Assembly: GCF_028372415.1 (NCBI RefSeq)
Contig: NC_092872.1
Span: 258,875,008 to 258,939,007 of the forward strand
Length of the DNA stretch: 64,000 bases
Source: Notamacropus eugenii
Lineage: Eukaryota > Chordata > Mammalia > Diprotodontia > Macropodidae
Reading direction: 5' to 3'
Numbering within the stretch: position 1 is the stretch's first letter; every line of letters begins with the position of its first letter. The notes beneath the pieces are model-generated. The model did not search any database. It saw only the letters and a list, made by a program, of their open reading frames with translations, and was not told the DNA's origin. A program made the position numbers and the translations under genes. Shown here in pieces: positions 32,640 through 45,700 of the stretch.

Positions 32640-35600
32640 GGGGGAGGCGAAAGTAGAGCCAAAATGCTGGAGTAAAGGCAAGGGAGAACTCACCCACCCT
32701 CTCCCGATGCCCTTCCAAACAACTTTAAACAACCCCTGAGAACACATCCCGGAGCGGCAGAACCAACAAAAGGATGGGGTGAAATGATTTTCCAGCCCAA
32801 GACGAGGTGGAGGGTGAAAAGCAGAAGTCTGTGGCTCAAAACTGAGAGGAGAGCACTGTCCAGCACGTGCAACACCTCTGGCTCAGGCAGGCGGAGAGCA
32901 GGCCTTGGAGGCAGCTGAAACAGCAGCAGTGGCCTCCAGAGAGAAGGAGTCAGAAAACCAGACAGAAGAGATTCCAGGGGTCCCCTTGATGGTACTGGGG
33001 CAGGACTCTGTTGCCTTGCCATTGTAGGGAGGCGGGTCTCAGTCCTAGGATGAGGAGCAGCACAAGCACACCAGACCTTGGGGCTTCAGAAGAATGGGCA
33101 CCCTAAGACAGAAAACAGATCAGAGCGCTGACCAGGAGAGCAGTGATGACATCTCTCCTTAGATCGTGCCACCTTGGAAGAAGTACAAACTTACAGATCT
33201 CCAGAATTAGCTCTGAAAACTGCTGCACAAAAAAATTGAAACTTAGGACCATGCCCCTTCCAGTCTTGGCCGAGCCCCACTTTAAAATAAAGATAAAAGT
33301 GAAACCAAGACATAGACTGGAAAAATGGATGAACTGCCAAAAAAAAAAATAGTCTTATTATAACAAATTACTATGGTGATAGAGAAGCTCAAAACACAAA
33401 TTCAGAAGAGGACAACAAAGTCAAGATTGCTGAATCCAAAGCCTCAAAGGAAAATGTGAATTGATGTCAAGCCCAAAAAGAACTCCTAGAAAAACTCAAA
33501 GGGAATTTTAAAAATTAAAGCTAGAGAAAAAAATGGGAAAAGAAATGAGAGTGATGCAAGAAAATCATGAAAAAAAAGGAGTTAACAGCTTGGTAAATGT
33601 AAGAAAGAACTCATTAAGGCTCAGGAGGGGTGAAGGTAAAAAAATAAATTTGTTTTGCAATACTGCAGTGGTAAGATAAGACTACCAGGGACTGTAGTTG
33701 CAAAATAGCTACACCCTCCAAAAATAAAAGTAAGCCTTAAAAATTGCTAAGTCCCTCCCCTGTCCCTCTGCAATGACTGGGTAATACAGGGTGTACAACT
33801 TTCTGATACATCTACTACACAGTTCCCTCTTCCACTACATGCATTATATGACCATTCAAATGAAACATCAGCTCTCCCAGAGCAGGAGAAGTTAATATTC
33901 ATAAGCTTATTACCCATGAGCATTAAAAGCAAGTCTTAATCTTTACTCTCCTTGGCTGACCTCTAACCTCAAAACAAGATAAAAACCAGTTGGATCCTTG
34001 TTTTGACTGTTATCTACTGTGTAAGCTATAACTCGGTTCACTATGTCTCCCATTCTGCTGATTGTTATTCTGAATTTATGGAAACAAATTTCTCTGTTAT
34101 ATCTCTCAATTTCTCTCTTCTTCTGCTAGAAGATATTCTAGAACTAATCTCTGCTGATTGTGTCTTCTACGATCAATTTATTTTCTTGCATTTGCTGCAA
34201 GTCAAAAGATTTCTTGATATGTATGGATTCCCTAGATTTCTTAAGTTATGTATTACATAATTTCTGGGGAAACAAAAGTTTTAATCATTCCTCACAGTAA
34301 AGGAGGCACAAAAAATACTGAAGAAAATAACATCTTAAAAAACCATAGGGGCACAAAAATCCACTCCTTAAAAAAGCAGAATTGGGCGAATGAAAAAGAA
34401 GAATAAAAATTCACTGAAGAAAATAATGCCTTCAGAATGAGAATTGGGCAAGTGGAAGCCAATGATTCATGTGACATTAAGAAACAATATGACAAAATCA
34501 AAAGAATGAAAAAATAGAAGAATGTGTAATATCTCATTGGAAAACAATTGATCTGGAAAACAGATTGAGGAAAGATAGTTTAAGAATTTTGGAATTCTGA
34601 AACCCATGATGAAAAAAAGACTTTAGACATTTTTCAAGGAAAACTGCCCTAATATTCTAGAACCAGAAGGTAAAACAGAAATTGAAAGAATGCATGGATC
34701 ACCTCCTGAACGAGATTCCAAAATAAAAATTCTCAGGAATATCATAATCAAATTCTAGAGCTCCCAGGTCAAGAAAAAATTTTGCAAGTAGCTAGAAACA
34801 ATTCAAATATTGTGGAGCCACAGTTAGGATCACACAAGATTTAGCACCTTCCATGTTGAAGGATCGGTGGACTTTGAACATGATATTCCTCAAGGCAAAC
34901 GAGCTAGGATTACAGTCAAGAATAATTTACCCAGCAAAACTGAATATAATCTTTCAGGGGGGAAAATGGATATTCAACGAAATAGAGAACTTTCAAGTAT
35001 TCCTGAGGAAAAGACCAGTGCTGAATAGAAAATTTGGCTCTCAAAGACTCAAGAGAAGCACAAAAATGTAAATAGAAAATAGAAGTAATGAAGGATTCAA
35101 TAAGATTAAATTGTTTACATTCCTACATGGGAAGATGATACTTGTAAATCCTAAGAACTTTATCAGTTCTTAGCTGTTAGAAGGAGGGTACATAGAAAGA
35201 AGATATAAGTGCATTGAATATGATGGCATGATATCTAAAAATATAAAAAGTAAGGGGTGAGAAAGAAGGATGCACTGGGAGAAGGGGGAAGGGAGAAGTA
35301 GAACAGGGTGAATTATTTTACATGAAAAAAGCCAAAGAATTTTTACAGTGGAGGGAAAGATGGGGGAGGTGGGAGGGGAATGCTTGAACCTTACTCTCAT
35401 CAGAATTGACTCAAAGAGGGAATAACATACACACTCAGGTGGGTATAGAAATCTATGTTACCCTACTGGAAAGTTGAAAGGAAAGGGACAAGAGAAAGAG
35501 GGGGCTGATAGAAGGAAGGGGAGACTTGGGGAGGCAGTGGTCAGAAGCAAAACACTTTTGAGAATGGACTGGGTCAAAGGAGAGGGAGAGTAGGGTAAAC

Positions 35601-36672
35601 AGGAGGAGGGAAATATACAGTTAGAAATCATAACCATGAAAAAAAATTTACACTGAGTCAAATATATAAAAATAAGAGCCATTCCCCAATTGATAAATGG
35701 TCAAAAGATACGAATAGGCAGTTTTCAAAAGAAAAAATCAAGCTTTCTATGTCATATGACAAAATGCTCCAAATCACCATGGATTAGAGAAATGCAAATT
35801 AAAACAACTCTGAAATACCACCTCACCCCTATCAGATTGGCTGGTATGACAACACAGGAAACAGACAAATTTTGGAGGCGATGTGGGAAAATTGAGACAC
35901 CAATGTGTTGCTGGTGGAGTTATGAACTGATCTAACACTTTTGGAGAGCAATTTGTAACTATGCCCTTTGGGCTATAAAATTGTACATACTCTTTGACCC
36001 AGCAATACCACTTCTACATCTGTATCCCAAAGAGATTAAAAGGGAAAAAGATCTATTTGTACAAAACTATTTGTAGTAGCTCTTTCTGTGGTGGCAAAGA
36101 ATTGGAAATTGAGGGAATGGCCACTAATTTGGGAATGGCTGAATAAGTTGTGCTATATGATTGTAACAGAATACTGTTGGGTTATAAGGAATGATGAGCA
36201 GGATGATTTCAGAAAACCCTGGGAAGACTTACATGAACTGATGCAAAGTGAAATGAATAAAACCAGAACACTGTACACAGTAACAGCAATACTGTATTAT
36301 GATCAACTGTGAATGACTGAGCTCTTCTCAGCAATCTGTTGATCCAATGCAATTCTAAACTTATGATGAAAGAATGCTATCCATCCCCAGAGAAAGAACT
36401 GATGGAGTCTGAATGCAAAATGAAGTATACTTAAAGAAAAAACAATTTTATTTTTCTTGGTTTGTCTGTATTTTCTTTCACAACATGATTAGTATGGAAC
36501 TATGTTTTGCATGACTTCACATGTACAACCTATACCAAATTGCTTACCATCTCACGGGTGGGGAGAAAGGTAAGGAGGAAGAAAGTTTGAAGCCCAAAAT
36601 GAAAAATAAATGAATGTTAAAAATCGTTTTTACATGTAATTGGGAAAAAAATAATTTTTTTAAAAGAAAAAG
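32640..36672 (+). mobile_element. L1-derived element: ORF1 relic plus ORF2 C-terminal tail, interrupted by a solo LTR
   Basis: Without the LTR (33,598-34,296) this is about 3.3 kb. The 5' leader starts near 32,650 ('aaaatgctggagtaaaggca'). A decayed ORF1 relic spans about 33,400-35,070, with a C-terminal part readable at 34,853-35,071 ('SRIIYPAKLNII'). A purine-rich stretch to about 35,650 aligns with the 3' region of the HAL1 copies. Then comes ORF2 C-terminal coding at about 35,690-36,312 ('CGKIETPMCCWWSYEL', 'SEMNKTRTLYTVTAI'), followed by an L1 3' UTR and A-rich end. No endonuclease or reverse transcriptase segment is seen. All frames are broken. Confidence 0.75.
33598..34296 (+). mobile_element. 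Solo LTR with 5-bp target-site duplication
   Basis: This 699-bp sequence begins TGTAAGAAAG and ends CCTCACA. It is flanked by the perfect 5-bp repeat GTAAA (33,593-33,597 and 34,297-34,301) and sits inside the L1-derived element, so it is younger than that element. A second copy of the same LTR is at 56,361-57,167. No internal retroviral sequence adjoins it. A 5-bp duplication is compatible with a class III-like ERV, but the family is not assigned. Confidence 0.88.
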
Positions 36673-36859
36673 GTTGGAAAAGAGACACCACTCAGTAGGT
36701 GGACAGGTAGCAGAGAGTCTCTGCGTGTGCTCTAAAGTAGAGAGGGAAGATTTCCTCCTTTGCCCATTGACAGAAGCCACTCACTCAGTCTCCATGTGCA
36801 TTGGGGGCAGGCAGATGACCATGCACCTGCTCTCATTCCATACATTTGATCCCATCTGA

Positions 36860-37020
36860 GTCTCACAATTAATCTATGAGGTTGGTATTACACATATTAT
36901 TATCCTGGTTTTACACATGGCAAAGCTAGGGCTTGCAGAGGTTAAGGGAAAATGATCAAATTTAACTGATGTTGAAGGTAGGATTTCAATCCAGTTCTTC
37001 CACATTCAGTCTAAGTATGT
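36860..37020 (-). repeat. Antisense CORE-SINE remnant
   Basis: 'gtctcacaattaatctatga', 'attattatcctggttttaca' and 'gcttgcagaggttaagggaa' follow the antisense core order. Confidence 0.6.
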
Positions 37021-37084
37021 AATCTGTGCTCTAGGAGAGAAACATGGAGAGGGTTTTCCACTTATGCCTAAAGAATCCACTGTA

Positions 37085-37604
37085 ACACATAGATGTATCA
37101 TATATATATATATATATGTAGATAACTTACAGATGAATGTAACATACACATATGTACAGAATTAAGTTTATTATATTTAGATAATATTCATTTATGTTAC
37201 TGATATTTATTTTATATTATATCATTTCTATCTTTGTTTCTATTATATTTATGATTGTTGTATAGTATTATCAATATTTATATAATGGTTATTCGTATAG
37301 TGTCTATACATGCGTATATTATATTTAAACATTATATATTTTCATATTTCATTTATGTTTGTATATTGATATAGCATAGTAATATGACATACCATTTATG
37401 CATTGTATTTGCATATTCTATTCATTTATCTATGTCTATATAGTAATGTCTATTCATATATTTGTATTTTATTTAGATGCCTATATAGTATATTTTATGC
37501 TATTTACATATTCATATATTGTATGTATATATTTACATGTTCATATTTTATATTTTCTTATGCTTATATAATCATATATTTATGTATTTTATTGTTTATA
37601 TAGT
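37085..37604. repeat. AT-rich quasi-periodic TATTCATATA-type low-complexity DNA
   Basis: About 500 bases consist of irregular repeats of TATTTATGTTTATAT, TATTCATATA and similar words. A related but more CpG-containing stretch lies on the other side of the provirus-like element at 48,358-48,540, so the two were probably continuous before insertion. Confidence 0.65.
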
Positions 37605-37986
37605 TGTGGGAAACAAGGAAGTTCTGTTTTCCGCAGTCTTAGGTGATAAGCGTTGCGACCCAGCAGAGACAGTTTAGAGGTCAGAAGCTAATGCACAGGA
37701 TCAGGGAGCTGTGTGAGGAAAACCTGTATGAGAGAAGAACATAAAGTCACATGGCCAGGGGACGGTATGGTGGGACATCCAAAGTTCGTCAAACAATGTA
37801 AGAAGCCCCATCTTCCTGAACGTGCTGTAGTAGTCCTGTAACCTTACTGGGGTGGCTACCCGTTCATTAAGGGGGAATGGATGTAAAGATTAATAAAAAC
37901 TTTCTTGATTTCACAACAGGTATTGTTCTTGGTTTAAGGTGATCATGTTTCTCGCAGTTGGGGGCTTGTTAGACGGGCTCACTTCT
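37605..37986 (+). mobile_element. 5' LTR of an old ERV-like element
   Basis: This 382-bp sequence begins TGTGGGAAAC and is clearly related to 48,004-48,357 but visibly diverged, so the element is old. It has an AATAAA at 37,892-37,897. It is followed directly by a primer-binding-site-like sequence. The 3' limit is set by where the similarity of the two LTRs ends (CACTTCT); it does not end in the usual CA. I found no clean target-site duplication. Confidence 0.8.
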
Positions 37987-38004
37987 TGGGGTCTCCTCCG
38001 GAAT
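37987..38004 (+). other. Primer-binding-site-like sequence (tRNA-Pro type)
   Basis: The 18 bases TGGGGTCTCCTCCGGAAT match the proline-tRNA primer site typical of gamma-type retroviruses at about 15 of 18 positions. The position directly after the LTR fits reverse-transcription priming in an element read left to right. Confidence 0.7.
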
Positions 38005-38737
38005 CTTTAGCATCAGAAAGGCTGCTTGTAGGGGAATGGGAGCACGTACACTGATTTTTCAGTGACCCAAATACCCACAGGCACGGTTTCCCTCTTCTGA
38101 CCACTAACTTCTTCGGGACTGTTTGGAGTTGTTGTGAAGTCAGGAATGCAGCTAAAACAATGGATTGAATGACAGGAGGCAGAGTAAGTCAGAGACCTGA
38201 GCAAGGGCAAGTGTCTAAATACTGCTTTGTCTGCTTCAGGATATTAGGCGGAATCAATCCTTCGGGGATCGTTGCAGCGTAAGTCCTAAGATACCAAGTG
38301 AGCGCTCTTAAGATAATGGTACCAGGGAGGGGATGAGCAATCCTCTGGGTATTCCTTCAGAAGCCCATTTGAAGGAATACTGGCTATATTCTTTCCCCGT
38401 CTCTCCAGAGAGAGCATAGGGAAAGAGGGGGTAGGGAAGAATCTAGATTCTGGGAAGGATCTTTTTGAAATTGACTTGAAATCAGAGTAAATTGACACGA
38501 ATAGCTGAATTTTAACCAGTCTAATCTAAAATTAGTTTATTTCCTAAAAAGATTGCTCTATCTGTTCTATGTATGTCTGTGTGTTTGTGAAGTGTTTAGT
38601 TAAATTGTAAATGCAGTCATGCAGCCAGGCAGAGTAGCAAGGGCTGTAGTTGGACTTTTCCTTGGAATTCTGCTATCTCTTTATCTCCCCCTCTCCTTCC
38701 TTCCCTGATTACAGCAGCTTCAGAAGAGTGAGTGGGC

Positions 38738-38772
<35 letters not shown>

Positions 38773-39129
38773 TTTACTGTGTTTGGCTTGATGTGTTGCA
38801 TGAATGGAGTTAATAGAGTCTGAAAACCTTTTTTTTTTTCTTGAATAGGAGTTTACTGAAATAATGCATTCACAGGTCTGGTTATAATACAAATACATTT
38901 ACATACATTTATACTGTGTGTATGTGTGTGTCCATGCATGTATGTGTGTATATTTACATGCCTATGTATTTGCATGCACATATATGCAAATATTTGTAAG
39001 CATATAGATGTGTATATATACATCTGCATGAAACAGGCATATATATTAAATAAAAGTATATCAAGAAAATATACAGCTTTCATAATTAATATACTTGACT
39101 TTAGACATGTATGTTTATTTTATATATAT
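38005..39129. other. ERV leader-side sequence and low-complexity DNA, no ORF
   Basis: No gag-like frame is visible. The stretch holds a (GA)n run at 38,740-38,771 and TATG-rich low-complexity DNA at about 38,915-39,085 that resembles the DNA flanking the whole element. It is therefore doubtful that all of this is true provirus interior. Confidence 0.5.
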
Positions 39130-40118
39130 TTTTTAAATTTATTTTTAACACATTTTATAACAGATAAAGCAATTCAAACTTTTGGTCAGGTGATACTTCT
39201 TTTTAAAGCATTTACAATATGGACCACAAAATTTTTTTTTTAAACATAAGCCAACTGAGACTCAGATAATATTTATGTTGCTAACTTCACAATCTCTTGA
39301 TCTAATTGTCTCCACAGTATTACTAAGAATAAAAGGACTCTAACTTAATGTTGTTGGTCTAAAGTCCTATGCCTAATAGCTTAATTTTAGACAGCCTCAG
39401 ATGTTCCTCTACCCATAATCTATAATTGAATAGATCTGGTATTAAGCTTACAAACCTTTTGACTATAGGAAATTGCCACCAAGAGTAGGGACATTGCAGG
39501 GAAACAATATCTCCCCAACTTCATGTCAATTCCAGGCAGGAGTAGATTGTCCACTTGTATTCAGTCAGGCTTAAAGTCTGCCAGGTGTCAGTGGGGAAAT
39601 TGAGTCTGGAGAATCCCACCTCAGCCCATGCTGAACAGCTGCTCTCCCACTCTTCCCTTAAGATCACCTATGCAGTTCATACCAGCATCTCATGAGCATA
39701 CTGGCATCATGTAATGGAGGCTCAGATTGCCTTTCTTGCTTTCCATACCTGGAGTTAGACTCAGAAGAACAGTCACTTAATAGTCCTACAGCATCTAAAA
39801 ATGGCAAGTTCCTATAACCAGGTTTAAAATATGATTATAGTTTCACTTTGGCTAAGGAACATCTTTTAGGCAAGTCTTAAGTGCTTACACGTCTTTCTAT
39901 ACATGTTCTAGTTCCTGATTAAATGGCAATCATAAAATAAATTTACCATTAAAACCTTGACTTTTCCATCAACGCCAAATTTTATCCGAGGTTACCTTCT
40001 TCTTGGAAAGTTAGACTGAAATTCTTTTCTCCAAACTAAAGATGTCATTGATTTATTCTCAGTAATTAATTCAGTCTATTGTTTTAATACTAATTGCGTT
40101 TACCTCACTTTGTAAGAT
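39130..40118 (-). repeat. Left arm of a ~1-kb inverted duplication
   Basis: This segment is the reverse complement, with moderate divergence and small gaps, of 46,310-47,410. Shared blocks include 'ctgacagactttaagcctga' (right arm) against 'tcaggcttaaagtctgccag' (left arm), and 'gaactagaacatgtatagaa' against 'ttctatacatgttctagttc'. It ends abruptly at the HAL1 copy. The right arm is in the orientation of the provirus-like element, so this is the inverted copy. Confidence 0.85.
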
Positions 40119-40850
40119 GACCAATTTTTCTCCCCATCACCCCCCCCCCACTTCCTAATACCTTGCATTCTGATTGCTCCTCCTCAATGTACCCTCCCCT
40201 CCATCACACCCCATCCCTGTCCTATCCCCATCTTCTCTCTTTTCTTGCAGGGCAAGATAAATTTCCATACCCCTACCCCTGTAATTCTTATTTCCCGATT
40301 ATATGCAGTAAAAATTCTCAACATTCTTTTCGACTACTTTGAATTCCAACTTCTCTCCCCACCTCCTTCCCCAGCCCCACTAAGAAGGGAAGCAATTCAA
40401 TACAGACTAAACATGTGTTGTTTTGCAAAAGACTTCCATAGTAATCATGTTGTGTAATACTAATTATATTGCCCTCTGACCTACCCTCTCCCTCTTATTT
40501 TTGCCTCCTACAATTGACTTTGTTCCTTCTCAAAAGTGTTTATTTCTAGTGACTCCCTTCTCCCATTTGCCCTCCCTTCTAACATTCCCTTCGTTCCACT
40601 TGTTGCCTCCTCTCCTACTTTCCTGTGGTGTGATGTAAATTTTCATATCAAATTTAGAGAGCATGTTATTCCTTCCTTCAGCCACATGTGGGAAGAGTAG
40701 CTTTATTCCCTCCCCCCCTGCCTTCTCCCTTATGTCCTCTATTGAATAAGATTTTTCTTATCTCTTTTATGAGTGAAATTTCATTACTCCCTTTCTCTTC
40801 CCGGTATTTTCCTCCTTCACCCCTTAATTTTTATTTTATTTAATTAATTA

Positions 40851-40886
<36 letters not shown>

Positions 40887-42772
40887 GATATCATCTCTTC
40901 TGATATAACACACCCTGTGCTCTCTATCTATGTGTATGTGTGTGAGTGTGTGTACAATCTCTCCAACTACCCAAATACTGAGAAAAGATTCAAGAGTTAA
41001 AAATATTTTCTTTCCATGTAGTAATGTAAACAGTTCAGCTTTAGAGTGTCTTTTATGATTTTTATTTTTTTTCCCCCTGTTTACCTTTTCATGCTTCTCT
41101 TGATTCTTGTCTTGGGAAGTCACATTTTTAAATACGTGTCTGGTCTTTTCCTCAACATGAAATCTTCAAATTTGTCTCTATTACTGAATGTCCATTTTTT
41201 CCCTTGAAATATTATATTCAGATATGCTGGGTAGGTGATTTTGGCTTCAATCCCAGTTCCTTTGACTTCTGAAATATCTTACTCCAAGTCCTTCGTTCAT
41301 TTAATGTTGAAGCTGCCAGATCCTATGTTATCCTGATTGTATTTCCACAGTACTCAAATTGTTTCTTTCCAGCTGCTTGCAGTATTTTCTCCTTGATCTG
41401 GGAACTCTGAAATTTGGCCACAATATTCCTAGGAGTTTCTCTGTTTGGGTTTCTTTCAGGGGGTGAGCAATGAATTTTTTCAATATCCATTTTGCCCTCT
41501 GATTCTCTAACATCAGGGCAGTTTTCCTTGATAATTTCATGGAAGATAGTGTCTAGGCTCTTTTTTTTATCATGGCTTTCAGGTAGTCCAACAATTTTTA
41601 AATTATTTCTCCTGGATCTATTTTCCAGGTCAGTTGTTTTTCCAAAGAGTTCTTTCACCTCATCTTTTATTTTTTTAAATTTTTGGTTTTGTTTACTAAC
41701 TTCTTGGTTAAACTCATAGTCATTCTTTTCCCTGGACTCAATTCTCTCTTTCAATGAATTATTTTGTTCAGTGAGCTTTTGAACCTTCTCCTCCATTTGA
41801 CTAATTCTGCTTTTCAAAACCTCCTTCTCCTCGTTGGCTTTTTGGACCTCTTTTTCCAATTGAGTTAGCCTCTTTTTAAAGCTGCTATTTTCCTCAGTGT
41901 TTTTTTGGTTCTCCTTTAGTAAGCTCCTAACTTGTTTTTTAAGGTCTTCTATTGCCTGAGCCAAGTTTAAGTCCCCTTTGGAGGGAGGGCCTTTGACTTC
42001 CTCTGACAGTATGCCTTGTTCTTCCTTATTCGAAGGGATGGGAGGAGACACCTGTTCCCCAAGAAAGTAACCTTCTATGGTCTTATTTTTTTTCCCCCTT
42101 TTCTGGGCATTTTCCCAGCCAGTTACTTGACTTCTGAGTTTCCTCTCCACACCCACCTCACCTCCAGCTAGCCCTTGGGGGCTGAGACTCAAATGCTGCT
42201 TCCCAGCCTCAAGGCTTTCCGCAGGGGTAGTGCTGCTATTCAGTGTGAGATTGAGTTCAGGTGCTTAGGTGGGGGCAGAGCCACCCCACTGGGTTCAGTT
42301 CCCTTAGGGGGTTTACGTGGAGACCTTCAACAATGGATCTGAGCTCCTGCCTGCTTTGGGAGCCCTTGTCCATTGCTGTCCCCACTGCTCTCTCCCAAGG
42401 GGGCCTGAGTCATTGGGACACCCCTTCCCCTCTTGGCCTGCCAAAAAGACCCTCTCACTGACCTTTGGTACCTGTGGGTGGAGGGACCTGCGCTGCTGCT
42501 GGAGATTCTGCCCCTAAAAGCCTGCTCAGATCTGCTCCTCTCGGTGCCACATGGCCAATGCAGGGCTGGGCTCTGCTCCAGGTCCGGTACATGACAGACC
42601 TTTGGCGTGGGTTTTTCAGGTCTCTCTGGAACAGAAATCTCCTCCACTCCATTGTTCTGTGGCTTCTGCTGCTCCAGAATTTGTTGGGAGTTCTTCTTTA
42701 CAGGTATTTTATAGGCTGTGGGTTAGAAGCTAGCATATGTGTGTCTTTCTACTCTGTCATCTTGGCTCCTCC
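40119..42772 (-). mobile_element. HAL1-type element, 5' complete but 3'-truncated, with nearly intact ORF1
   Basis: Antisense half-L1. The 5' end is near 42,770 ('catcttggctcctccc' on the + strand), matching the 5' end of the 22.5 kb copy. The ORF1-like frame at 42,192-41,323 covers 289 residues. It has a basic N-terminus, a leucine-rich coiled coil at about residues 80-185, an RRM-like 'NNLKIVGLPESHDKKKSLDT' near 195-215, and a C-terminal domain with 'CSPPERNPNRETPRNIVAKF'. The frame stops just after 'GNTIRIT' at an in-frame stop that the other copies lack. The 3' tail and A-rich end are missing at 40,119. A GT run lies at 40,854-40,884. Confidence 0.82.
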
Positions 42773-45700
42773 CCCCCCTGAAAATCTTTTAAATGTTGTT
42801 AAAAAAAAAAAAACAACTTTCTGCATTCTAAACCCTGGCCAAGTTTTTGAATGTGAAAAAGAAAGATTTTTGCTCTTTGTAAATTATTCAACTTAAAAAA
42901 AAATGTGGCCCTCTTGATAAGTTAAATTGTTAGGCACTTAACCTCTAAGATTTCTTTTTAAGGAACAAAGAAGCTGAAAGAAATGGTATTTGGTTTATTT
43001 GAAATATAAAAGGAGGGGAGGATATGGATAGGATGATGGGGTAACCATGTGCTCCAACCTTGTGCTCCCTCCCCCCCCATCCCACCTAAGAAAATGTTTA
43101 GCTTGATTGGAAACCAATAGACAAAGTTATGGAAGGTTATTGGATTTAAAACTTGTTTACTGTGATTTGTAATTATCACTATTAGTTATTAAGCTCCCAA
43201 GCTTCATGCCTGGAAGTCACACTTTGTCAGCATTAAATTAAATTATTTAGGCTAGGTAGATTCTTTAGTTAATCTGATGCAAACTTTTTTTTTTTTTTCA
43301 GAAACTGGGAAGGTCTTTCTGCCTCAGATAGGGTAGTGGCGGACCATTCCCTACCTCACCTAAAAGAGAATCTCTTTTGTAATGGAAATTAGCAGAGTAA
43401 AAGACTGGCAGTGTGGAGTGAAAAGTTGATATTTGATTCAGTGACATCTCAAAGCTAAAATCTGTACTTTATGTTTAAATTAAGTAAATATATCTGATAC
43501 CAGACAATGTGTTTAAAATTGCAAATTCACTTTAGAATTTCAGTGATTTCTTTTAGAAGCATTAACTCTGTCCATGCGCTCAGACCATGTGCACAAGGAG
43601 GAGGTTACCTCCCACCTAATCTAATTTAAAAGCTGGAATGAGACTGGCAAGCTTGTCTGGTGGGCCTTGGAGGGGGGAGGGGAAAAGGAAGATGCCATTT
43701 CAACTCTTTAAGGAAGTAGAGTAAAAAAGAGATTATGAGAAGTTATAAATTAAGTTTTCTTTTAAGTGGCAAGAGTATTTGATTTAAGAAAAAAAGCTAA
43801 AATATTTATCATTAGTGATTATAAATTTAGACTTGATAAGATTCAAGTCAAAATCTGTCCTGAAGGAATAGCATGCTGCATCTGAGAGTGTTCATATCAG
43901 GATTAAGCAGAAAAAACTATTGTTATTTATGACTGTAAAGTGCTTAACACAGGGATGGGTATATGCTAGATGCAACATTAATCTAAGGTAATTGTTACAC
44001 AATTTTTAAATTTGAATTTTGTTATATATAGATTGGGGGTTTAAAAGGATGTGATAGACATTTGATAATTTGAAACTTATATCTGGATATAAATAAGCAG
44101 TGAAAATGCTGATGTTTGCTATATAATGGCAGATTTAAGTTTCTTCTTGCTTTGTTTAAGCTAGAATGGGATTCCAGTGCAGACAGTTATAGTTAAAATG
44201 TGGAGGAATACTGGATAATTTGAGTAATGAAATTGAGAGATTTGGAAAGATGAATAAAGGTTTGATTGAAAATATGAAAGGCAGATAAGAAGGTCTGAAT
44301 AGTTCTGGATGGGTCAGTTTCAGACGGCTTCAGTAAGCAGCGAGGGTGTGAGGAAGCATTTTAGGAAGACAGAAAAATCAAGTAACTTGATTTGATAATT
44401 AATAACTCAATCAAATTTGGGGTGACTCTATCCAAAAGGATACCAAGCCAATACTTGTTTGCTTTTTAAGACTTTTCTCTTATAGCAAATTTTTGTAATC
44501 AAAAGGTTATATTAAATGATTATCAGGGTGATAGAGTGTGTCCATGTGGTGGTAAGGAGATGAATTACTGCGCAAGGTGATGTGGAAATGTATTCACCTG
44601 AATGGATAATGGCTTTTTTTAAGTTTTAAGTAACCTTAGTTTAAATTTTTAAGTAAATCTAAATGTTGTTATATTAGGAATTACATCATTAAATTAATGA
44701 TGAATTGGTTTAAAAAGCTGTTATGAATTCTGTGTTAGAGTTTCTGTGTTATAGAATTCCTATTGAGAAAATGAGAAGCCTTAAAAAAAATACATATATA
44801 TTTTTATATATGGGTGTGATTTTCAAGCCTGTTCCATAGAAGACAGTATTAAGTATGTTAAAAAATTTTTTGTATGAAGAAATGTTTTGTAAAATCTTTT
44901 GCATGATTTTTGGAAGGCCTACAAAATCTCTATTTGTAAGTTAATTTGTTATATAAAGGTTTTATGAGGATCAGAAGATAAGGAATGAGACAAGGGAGAC
45001 CAGGAATTTTATGGCTCCAGGAATCTCTGTGATAATTGTAAGACAAAAAAGCCTCCTGGCCCCATCCCCCTTTCATTTTGAAGTCCAGTAATTACAGAAG
45101 GACTTCTTAAGATCCAATCTGAACTGGAGATGCTCAGAGAAGAGATGTTAACTCTTTCCTATTGTCAAAGAAGAGGAGGGGCAACAGCCCCACCCTAGAC
45201 CCCTAAGACTTGAAAAGTCTAAAATCATCACACAAATGGCATGGAGACTGGCTTTGTTAGAGTTGTAATCTGTATGTAAAGTGTAAACTGTTTGTATATG
45301 GAGTTTCTAAACAAGAAATTTGTGATGGTGATAAATAATCTCTAGTGACTGGTTTTTAGGATAAATTTAAGGTGTAAGTCCTGATAAAATTTTTTGCTTA
45401 GTGAAACTTGCCATCTAATGTATAAGTCTCTGGGACCATACTCAGAACGGAATGTGACTGTTACAGGCAGAAGTTTGCCTCAGGGGATGATCCTGTCCTC
45501 AGCCTGGGATGGGATCTTTCTGGTTCAGTTCCCTGACTGTATTCCTTTCAAAAGAAAGGTTTTCCCACTTGACTCTTTCTGAGTCTGATTATAAAGTGGA
45601 GGTGATATCTAATTAGGTCCTTGCTTTTCATTTTCATGGCATGTTTCTGTAATCAAAGCAGATGGTTTAAGATGAAAGCACAATACAAGTAGTGGAAACT

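Noticed and set aside
41323..42192. 289-codon frame as a host gene with a coiled coil
   Set aside because: The sequence is a retrotransposon ORF1 (coiled coil, RRM-like and C-terminal domain), and two further copies exist in the window.
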